Positions 56,501 through 64,000 of a stretch of 64,000 bases of DNA are shown one piece after another. The stretch is taken from assembly GCA_027625915.1 (NCBI GenBank), contig JANTQA010000045.1, positions 992,001 through 1,056,000 on the forward strand, in the 5' to 3' direction. The notes below the pieces were generated by a model. It saw only the letters and a program-made list of their open reading frames with translations. It had not been told where the DNA came from and searched no databases. This stretch comes from Anaeramoeba flamelloides. Taxonomy: Eukaryota > Metamonada > Anaeramoebidae. Positions within the stretch are counted from its first letter, which is position 1. Each line of letters begins with the position of its first letter. The translations under genes and the position numbers were made by a program.

Positions 56501-57594
56501 GGCAATTGGGAGACGAAAAACAAAATATTCACAAAACACCAATTATAAGAAAATTTGATTTCCCAGTTGAAAAAATATCCAAAATAGTATCTGGTTATTT
56601 ACACACTGCAATTCTCACAACTGATGGTAAACTTTATGTCAGTGGTATTAAAGAAAACACTGGATTTGGATCAGATCTGTTCAAATTAACAGAATATCCA
56701 CAATTTAAGAAAAACAATACCTTTATTAAAGATATTTCAAGTGGATACGAATATCTTACATACTTAACAAAAGATAATGAAATATGGATGGCAGGTCGTT
56801 ATAATAAAAATCAGAAGAATAATAATTCTCGTTTATTAACAAAGATTACAACAATTAATGAAAATTTTTCATTTGAAACATTAAGATGTTGTGATGAATC
56901 TGTAGTCTTTCTTTTAAATTTAGAAAGTGATTATTTAAGCCAAGACCTTGGAAATTTATTAGAAAAGGGATCATTGTCAGATTGCAAGATTCAAAATATC
57001 CCAGTTCATAAAATCTTAATAGAAACAAGACTTGGAAAAGATTTTGTTCAAGTATCGAACTATCTAGAAAAAAATTGCACATTAAAAGAAATTGAACATT
57101 TATTAAAATGGATTTATTCAGATCGTATTATTAAAAACTCAAAAAGAACCAAAGAAATTTTAAGTTATTTTGGAATTGAAAACCCATCAAAAACCAAATT
57201 ATTAAAAAATGATCTCAAAAAATTATTATTTGATGAAGAATCCTCTGATTTTAAACTTGTTATTAAAAATGACGAAGAAGAAGAAGAGGAGGAGGAGGAG
57301 GAGGAGGATGAAAAGTTACCAGTTCACAAATTTCTTTTAGCAGCAAGAAGTGGATTATTTTTAGATTTATTTCAAAATCTTGATCAAAATTTAAATAATG
57401 TTCAAGATTATTCAGGCAAATCGTTAGAAACTCTTGAATTGTTAATTTCATTTTTATATACTGATGAAATTCCAATAACAGCAGATACAGACCAAGAATT
57501 TATTAAAGAAGAATTTGAAGATATTGTTGATTACTACCAACTAAACCCTAAAATTCCACTTTTAGACATTTTTGAAAAATGTTCGAAAAAATAA
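56501..57594 (+). CDS. RCC1-BTB-BTB protein copy 3, exon 2
   Basis: The frame is open from GG CAA TTG to the stop and codes for residues 212-575. It has the same layout as copy 2: last RCC1 blades (IVSGYLHTAILTTDGKLYVSG), first BTB domain, second BTB domain with the Glu-rich run. It differs at few sites (for example GIKENTG for GRKENTG and SDRIIKN for SDSIIKN). The BTB part is nearly invariant among the three copies, while the first 60 residues vary more. Confidence 0.88.
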
Positions 57595-57936
57595 TATTTT
57601 ATTTTAATTTCTAAATTTTATTTTTGTAAACTTTTTTTATTTTCAATAAATTCATTAAGAGTCTTTTTATCATTATTATTATTTCTCAAAATAATAAAAG
57701 AGTTTACCTTCATTATTTTTTTTTAATTTTTTTCAGAATTATTAAATTAAAAATAATATCACAAAGGTCACAAAGGGTAATATGTCCTGAATTGATATTG
57801 AATCCTAAATAGATATTTAATAAAAAAAAATTTCCTAAATAATTTTTTATTTTTTGGATTTAAAAATATTTAAAATTCTTTAAAAGAAACTGAATTTTTG
57901 AAAATAAACATAAAAAATTTAAATTATAAATATATT
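57595..57936. other. 3' flank of copy 3
   Basis: 57595-57850 is shared with the flank of copy 2 (33775-34030). Nothing else is recognised. Confidence 0.45.
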
Positions 57937-57940
57937 TTAA

Positions 57941-58555
57941 GGGATAAGTCTTTTACAACCGTAGGTGCAAAATTATAAAAGATGTTTTTGGTGGTATTTT
58001 GTACTTTCAAATTTTAGATGCGAAGTATTAAAAAATATTAAGAGATTCAGAAACCACAGATAATAATTTTATTTTTTAGAGAACCGGTATGGGCAAGTGG
58101 CAACACAACCCAGTGTACAATCTGAAGGCCGGGGTTCTATTCCCTTAACCATTATTTCTTATTGTTTACCATTTTCTCAAATAGCCACCACGGTGTAATT
58201 TTAATTAAAAATCGGGCTTATGCTTCTTAGAACCACTAATTCTTTGAGGAAATCGTTTGACCGAATTGAATCTTTTTGACTATTATAAAACTGAACGGAA
58301 TTGGAACAAAATCCCTCTCAATTTATGGAGCGGATCCGATTTTTGGGAGAAATGACCAGCTCTCACTTGGTTCAACAATATCTCTAATTCAAATTAGGGA
58401 TTCGGGCAAACAGGTGGACTTTTAGTACCCACTCTTTAATGGAAAAAAAAAAAAAAAATAATTTTATTTTTTTACAGGAACTAAATGTTGTTTTTTCCAT
58501 TATTTATGAAAACGAAAATTATTAAATTCATTTAATATCTTGCATTATAAAAATT
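57941..58555 (+). mobile_element. TTAA-target element P4, first part
   Basis: TTAA (57937-57940) is followed by GGGATAAGTC, then sequence collinear with P1 from 8620 to about 8840. A SINE splits it at 58079-58458. The match to P1 resumes at about 62465, only some 40 P1-bases further on, so the intervening 3.9 kb is probably nested insertion. Confidence 0.6.
58079..58458 (+). mobile_element. tRNA-derived SINE
   Basis: The head has a Pol III A box (TATGGGCAAGTGG, 58088-58100) and B box (GGGGTTCTATTCCC, 58131-58144) about 30 bp apart, as in tRNA. A body of about 300 bp that is GC-richer than its surroundings follows, and the element ends in poly(A) at about 58443-58458. The sequence AATAATTTTATTTTTT is repeated on both sides (58063-58078 and after the poly(A)), a target duplication. 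The host sequence is element P4, where P1 shows the uninterrupted arrangement. Confidence 0.65.
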
Positions 58556-58717
58556 ATTACTCTGTTCATTTCTATTTCCATGATTATTATACATACTATT
58601 TTTTTCCACAGTAATTTTGGTATTTTTCTATCTAATTTCCAGTAATCTACGCCAAAAATAATATTAACTCTTATGTTAATATTAAAAATTGAAAGAGAAA
58701 TACTGATCAATAAACTA

Positions 58718-59074
58718 AACTCCATTTCACTCAAAGGGGCCCAGCCAAAAAAGAAAAAGTCACTTTATTTTTAAGAATCAACCAAACTTAGATTGTTTAG
58801 AAATATGAGAAATAATAAACTTCGATTTAGAGAGTATAATTATAAAAGAAACCCCTGAAAAAACCATAAATTTCAAAAAAAAAAAAATGTTAAAAAATTT
58901 TTTGGGCCCCATTCATTGGAACGTCTGGTCCAAAATTCTCAATTTCTTTAGGAAATTAAAATCGTTGATAATAAGATTTTTTACTTGTAAACGTATGAAT
59001 TTTAAAAGAACATACAAAACAACTTTTCTTAATGTTTATTTCGTTTTTCAAACATTTTTTTTTTTCAAAGTTAA

Positions 59075-59120
<46 letters not shown>

Positions 59121-59281
59121 CAAAAATCAAAAAACAAATCAAAAAAAAATTTTACAAAATGAGAAAAAATGATTTTGATCTAAAAATTGAAAATTTTAGT
59201 TTGATAAGAGTAATGAATCAAACTCATAGAATGTCTTCCATTTCTTCAATAAAACTGGGCCCCTTTGACTGAAAAAGAGTT
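58718..59281 (+). mobile_element. MITE-C copy 2
   Basis: A 564-bp element has ends AACTCCATTTCACTCAAAGG and the complement of AACTCTTTTTCAGTCAAAGG, followed on both sides by GGCCCAG. TA flanks it at 58716-58717 and 59282-59283. It contains a long A-run (about 59081-59119) and no transposase. Confidence 0.75.
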
Positions 59282-59332
59282 TAATAAAGAAATAAAAATG
59301 CCAAATATAATAAACTGAAATAATTTATATAT

Positions 59333-60641
59333 AGTCTACGACAAAAAAAATTTCCCTCAAACCATCAATTATTTTTTTTGATCTGTCATTTTCAATGATT
59401 TTTTTTTTGAAAAATTGAAACTATGATATTTGTCATTTTTATTTTTGTATTTTTTTTATTCAATATTCGACTTTCATTTACAATAAATTTATTTATAAAA
59501 TGAACAAAAAACAAAAAACCTCACTTGAAACAAAATACCAAATTCTGTTAAAATTGAAAGAAGGTATACCCATTAAAAAAACTAGCAAAAAAAACAATAA
59601 TATTACAACAAAAAACTATTCGAAACTGGGAGAAAAAAATCCCTTCTAGGATCACATATATGGAAAGAAGGTAGTGGTCTAAAAAGTTTGTTAAATAATG
59701 AACAACTCAAAAAAAAAGGAAGAAATATTCAATGAAAATCATGAGAAAAGTTCAATAAAATTGAAACCTTAGATCAAAAAAAAAACTCAATGTATCTTTA
59801 TCTATAAGAACTATACAAAGATATCGAAAAAATAATGATTATAATTGCGTTTAACCCATCAAAATTCCAAAACTTTTGCAAAAAGATAAGGAAAAAAAAA
59901 GATGCATTGAAGACTCCACTACAATTAGAACTGGAAAAGGGTGAATTTTGGCGATGAATCAAAAATAGAGTTATTTCGAAATACATCTTATGTTTATATC
60001 AAGAAAGGCGAGAAAAAGACCCCCCAAAAGAAAAAAGATAATAAAAGAATTTCAGTTATGATTTGGGCTGGAATTTCTTGGAAGTAAAAAACTGAAATTT
60101 TTTTTTCAAAAGATTTTTGCAAAAATTCAAAATCACTAATGAATTCAGAAATTTATACTCGAATACTTGAACAAGCATTACTTCCTTTTATTAAAAATAA
60201 ATATGACTGCGATGATTTTGAATTTCTTCAGGACAATGCACCCATTCATAAATCAAAACTTTCAATGAATTGGTTCAAAGAAAATTCAATTAAATTAGTG
60301 TCTTTCCCTACCAAATCACCCGATTTGAATCCAATTGAAAAGATATGGAATGGTTTAAAAAACATGATCGAAAAAGAATCTGCCGAAACCCAAGAAGAAC
60401 TGAAAAATTCAATCAAAAAAAATTGGAAAAAAATTTCCACAAAAAAAATTAGAGCCCAGATTAAACACCTTGACAAAATCATTCCTAAAATCCTAGAAAA
60501 TGGTGGGGAATTCAACATTTGAAACTTGTTTCGAAAATGATACGACTTTGAAAATTAAAAATACAAATTGAAAATTTTCAACATATAATGTATGATTTTG
60601 TATTGAAAACGTTTGTGAGAAATTTTTTTTGTCGTAGACTA
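59333..60641 (+). mobile_element. Tc1/mariner-type transposon, decayed
   Basis: The terminal repeats AGTCTACGACAAAAAAAATT are matched at the right end over about 27 of 31 bases, with TA flanks. The element is about 1.3 kb, the usual size. The transposase starts near 59500 with an HTH-like region (SLETKYQILLKLKEGIPIKK). A catalytic segment FGDESKIELF lies near 59945 and VMIWAGIS near 60058. Several frameshifts precede the intact 3' part. Confidence 0.85.
60139..60522 (+). pseudogene. Tc1-type transposase, C-terminal half
   Basis: The 127-codon frame contains FLQDNAPIHKSK and SPDLNPIEKIWNGLK. There are 34 residues between the second catalytic Asp (of DNAPIH) and the Glu (of PIEKIW), the DD34E spacing of Tc1 transposases. 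The N-terminal DNA-binding part and first Asp lie upstream in other frames, so the gene is not functional as it stands. Confidence 0.85.
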
Positions 60642-61530
60642 TATGTTAAATAACCTTATCAAAAATCTAATATTTTGGAATTGAATTATTATTACTTGTT
60701 TAATATTAACTTTAACATGGCTCAAAAAGTTTAGGTAATCGAATTTTTGATTGTAAGAGATTTTTCCAAAATACATTTGCACTGAAAAAAAGAAATGTAT
60801 ATCAATACTAACAATTTTTCAGAACAAAAGTAAGGTATTGATTTTATTTTCTAATATTTTTTTTTTTGGGAAATTTCATACTTTCTATTTCTAAATGATA
60901 AAACGTTAGTTAGGTTAAGCTAAAACTGGAAAACAGTATTTATTTACTTTTTTTGAAGTGAAATTTTCTTTTCAAAATCTAATCTTTAACATAAATCTGG
61001 ATTTGTACAAATCCAGATTTCATACTATTAACTTTTTGGGAATATTTTTAATAAAAAGTAAGTTTGAAAAATTACAAATACACAGATTGGAAATAAAACC
61101 ATTTGATAGCTTAAATATTTGGTGGTAGTTAGATTTTGTCTTTTTTTAATTAAAGAAAAAAAAAATTAAGAGAAATTGAGTAAGCGAAACGAGTAATTAA
61201 AGAAAATTTATCAAATAAAAAAAGAGAAGAAGAAAAATAATTGGGATATATATATAAAATAATATCATCATTTACATGACCAAATAGAAACTATCCGCGT
61301 CCTGAATACACGAGAGGAGCAAAAAACCAATGAAAGATTATTGATTATATTTAAAAATTCCACAATCAGTGATTAATAATAAAAATTAAAAGAAATTTAA
61401 TTTCTCAACTCTTCGAGTAAGAATAGTGAAATTTTAATTTTGGGTTTAAAATTGTTTTGTTAAGATGGTTTTATTCCCAACTGTACATGTAAATAGAGTT
61501 GTTATTTTTAAAGAAAAACAATGATTTTTT
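60642..61530. other. Inter-element stretch with a perfect palindrome
   Basis: No gene is seen. A perfect 28-bp palindrome lies at 60993-61020 (AAATCTGGATTTGT and its complement). A GC-richer patch lies at about 61290-61330. Confidence 0.45.
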
Positions 61531-62250
61531 TATATATTTATTTATTGAAGAAGTTGAAGTTATACAGTCAGCTCCACTTTTAAGGCACAAACTTGCAATG
61601 AAATTTAAGGTACACAAAAAATCTTAAATTAAGGCACAAAATTCAGATTCTAGTAATATAAATTGTAAAATAAAAAAAATTCCAAATTTTGTGCCAAAAT
61701 TTGAGATTTTTTTGTGCCTTAAATTTCGTTGAAAGTTTGTGCCTTAAAAGTGGAACTAACTGTACTCAAGTTTCATTTAGACTTAAATATTATTTAGGAA
61801 AGTTAAATGATCGAATCTATGATTTCACAATTACCAAATTAATGAAAATAATTTCAAACTATCTAAGTATAAAATTATTTCATTTAGATTAATTTCTTTG
61901 AATTTATTCTGAAATATTAATCAATTTTTTTCATATTAAGGAAATATCCAATAAATACAATCAATATTTTTTATTTTTTTCTGTTCAAATTTGAAACATA
62001 AATGAAAAAATTTAATTTGAATTTTTATTGATTACATAGTAATATCTGTTTGAGGTAGTTTGTAAATTTAAAGAATTTTAAAATTATTGAACTTGGAGGA
62101 TAAATTCAATATATTCAGAGTTTTAAATAAATAATTTTGTATTTTAATTATTGTGAAATATTTTTGGACAAAATATTAAATTCTTTTTCTTTCTTTATTC
62201 CAATTCCCAAGAAAACTAATTAAATTCACTAAATTTCACTTATCTTTAAA
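61530..62250 (-). mobile_element. LINE-1 family 3' fragment E, split by MITE-A
   Basis: The minus-strand tail CTTCTTCAATAAATAAAT is followed, after the MITE, by sequence matching LINE A at 10420-10850 (including the TATTACTATG..AATCAATAAA region). It is decayed and non-coding. Confidence 0.65.
61563..61764. mobile_element. MITE-A copy 7, nested in LINE E
   Basis: The ends TACAGTCAGCTCCAC and GTGGAACTAACTGTA show slight divergence from the other copies. It is inserted in the LINE tail just inside its 3' end. Confidence 0.85.
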
Positions 62251-62464
62251 TTATTCAAATTTTCGGAACTAAAAAATCATAAAATGTAAAAATATTTTTA
62301 TTTTTTTTTCAATTATTTGTAAAAGCTTCTGGTTTTTTTTTTTTTTTGAATCAAAATATTGAACTGAGAGTAGGTTTCAACACTATATCCTAATCAAATT
62401 TTGATATTTATATTTATATAAACAAATTTTTTTTTTTTTAATATATAGAATTTTAAAAATTAAA

Positions 62465-62905
62465 TCATGAGATATAGATTATATTGCAGGGAGTATTAAA
62501 GTAAAGATTTTTTTTTCTTTTTTGAGATATTTTTTTTGATTAACCTAAAGAATTAATTTATTCAAAATGTTGAAAAAATATTTGTTTTCCTTACTAAAGG
62601 AGGTTTTATCACTATTAAAGTTTTTATATCAATTACAAATTTGATGAAGAGATTGTGTTTTTTTATTACGATGAAATTTAATTTTTCAAAAAAAAATTTT
62701 ATATGAGATATTTTGGAATTTTGAAATTTTATCGTAAAAAACAAACAATATTTTCATTCCTAGATGATTTAAATTGCTATTACACACTTGTCAATAGGAT
62801 CAAACAATTTATTAAAAAATTATTCAATATTGAAAATTTTTTTTAGTAATTTTATTTACATTTTTTGAACCCAGTAAAAAGTTTTTTTAAAATTTGAAAG
62901 TGGTA
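62465..62905 (+). mobile_element. TTAA-target element P4, second part
   Basis: Collinear with P1 from about 8870 to 9300 (AGTAT..AAAGATTTTTTTT and TAGGATCAAACAATTTATTA). It is cut at its right by the SL retroelement, so its right terminus is not seen. Confidence 0.5.
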
Positions 62906-62917
62906 AATATTTTTGAT

Positions 62918-64000
62918 TTTTTAAACTTTTTTAACTTTTCCAAATTTCCCTTCTTAAGTTTTTGGGTTCTTTCTGTCCCCCTCTTTTTGTTTTTTTAGGG
63001 TGTATGGAAGAGCCAAAAGGAAATAAAAAATCATTATATGAATTGGTAGACTTGGTCAAGACTAACCTAACCAAACTTGTTCATGATCAGATCTAAAACG
63101 AATCGAACTTGACTTATGAAACTGAAGAGAACTGAATCCAACAAATGCCATCTGAAACCAACCAAAGTGAATGGAATTGAACTTTTTGTACAATCTGTCA
63201 ATTCGTTACTTTGAATGGAGTTTTTGCTGTGGAGTTGGTGTCTTGGAATGTGATTTTGCGAAAACAAGATTTGGGATACTTTCAATGAAAAAAAATAAAA
63301 AAAAAGTAAAGTAACCCAAAAGAAAATTTTGAAAACCAAATCTTATTCTTAAAAAAACAGTACTTAATAAATTCAAAGATATAATATAAAGTTCTAAATT
63401 AAAACTTAATAAAGTAGCCAATTTCATTTGATTTATAGTTGTTCAAATATTTAGATATCTTTATTAAAACAAATTATGGGTGGGGATCCAAAAAAAAATC
63501 GGCCTAAAAGGAAAACAAACACCAACCCATTCAACACTTGGGGTACCTAAAAAAACTTTTCAATAAAGTTTTTAATGTTTTCTATAATTCTTATTGTCTT
63601 TTATTTCTTTCTTTTCTTTGTCTTTTTCTTGTTTTTGTTTTGAAATTAATTTTTTTCTTTTCATTTTTTAAAGAAATAATAGTCTATGAGTTAGAATCCT
63701 ACATTAATTATAGCATTTATAAATAAACTTTTAATACAAGTTTAGAATTTCAGGAAGTGCTGTAGAGTGTCCTCAAGTGCTGTCAAAATCCTATCTTTCC
63801 CCAGAATTCAATGGGATAGAGTAAAATAAAATATTTTGCTTGATTCTTTTAAATTCTGGTAAAGATAACAATGTTTTTTTTTAATTTTTGAAATAATTAG
63901 AAAATTAAATAATTTTGTTTTCATTTCTGAAATTAAAAAAAAACTTTTCAGCAAACAAGAGACAATTTTTTGAATCACCTTTCTTCAATAATTTAAAAAA
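62918..64000 (+). mobile_element. SINE-like poly(A) retroelement (SL family), copy 3, cut by window end
   Basis: Nearly identical to 45241-46345 over its whole visible length, with only scattered substitutions (for example near 63456 and 63600-63640). The window ends just as the A-rich tail begins. The high identity points to a recent insertion or a segmental copy. Confidence 0.7.

Overview
The window is extremely AT-rich eukaryotic nuclear DNA. It has few genes, many A/T homopolymers, spliced genes, poly(A)-tailed LINE and SINE insertions and dense nested DNA transposons. The combination of triplicated RCC1-BTB-BTB genes and an RCC1/F-box/Arf fusion with this base composition suggests a free-living protist. 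My best guess is an Anaeramoeba-like metamonad amoeba. That is recall-based inference, and no rRNA or other marker gene is present to test it. Coding regions read with the standard genetic code.

Host genes: (1) Three copies of one RCC1-BTB-BTB gene, all on the + strand. Each is split at the same codon into a 634-nt exon 1 and an exon 2 of about 1,094 nt. The exons lie at 7523/23205, 26259/32681 and 52540/56501, and the GT-AG introns are about 15.0, 5.8 and 3.3 kb. Copies 2 and 3 are intact (575 aa predicted); copy 1 has a one-base frameshift in exon 2. (2) A single-exon 755-aa gene at 37253-39520 joins an RCC1 propeller, an F-box and an Arf-family GTPase domain whose catalytic glutamine is replaced by glycine. 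(3) A 567-aa Q/N/S/K-rich protein made of 60-residue repeats lies on the minus strand at 46943-48646. The three RCC1-BTB copies and the Arf fusion share a 19-bp motif about 140-150 bp upstream of their start codons. They may be co-regulated, and both protein types look like substrate receptors of cullin ubiquitin ligases.

Layout: 0-7.1 kb holds a broken piggyBac-type transposase, five copies of a 200-bp TA-target MITE (family A), and other hairpin elements. 7.1-24.3 kb is RCC1-BTB copy 1, whose intron is filled with LINEs, TTAA-target elements (family P), MITEs and a SINE-like retroelement. 24.3-33.8 kb is a duplicated intergenic block and copy 2. 33.8-39.5 kb is a second copy of that block followed by the Arf fusion. 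39.5-46.3 kb is repeat-rich and contains relics of the same intron material. 46.9-52.1 kb holds the repeat protein and a mostly empty stretch. 52.1-57.6 kb is copy 3. 57.6-64 kb is a nest of transposons: a P element split by a SINE, a MITE-C, a Tc1/mariner element, a LINE and a retroelement cut by the window end.

The most unusual features are the Arf fusion, families of short palindromic modules that occur in variable arrays inside four different host contexts (LINE 3' ends, a LINE coding region, the PAL repeats and a SINE-like element), and a precisely conserved splice junction whose intron has a pyrimidine tract at its 5' end but an A-rich 3' end.
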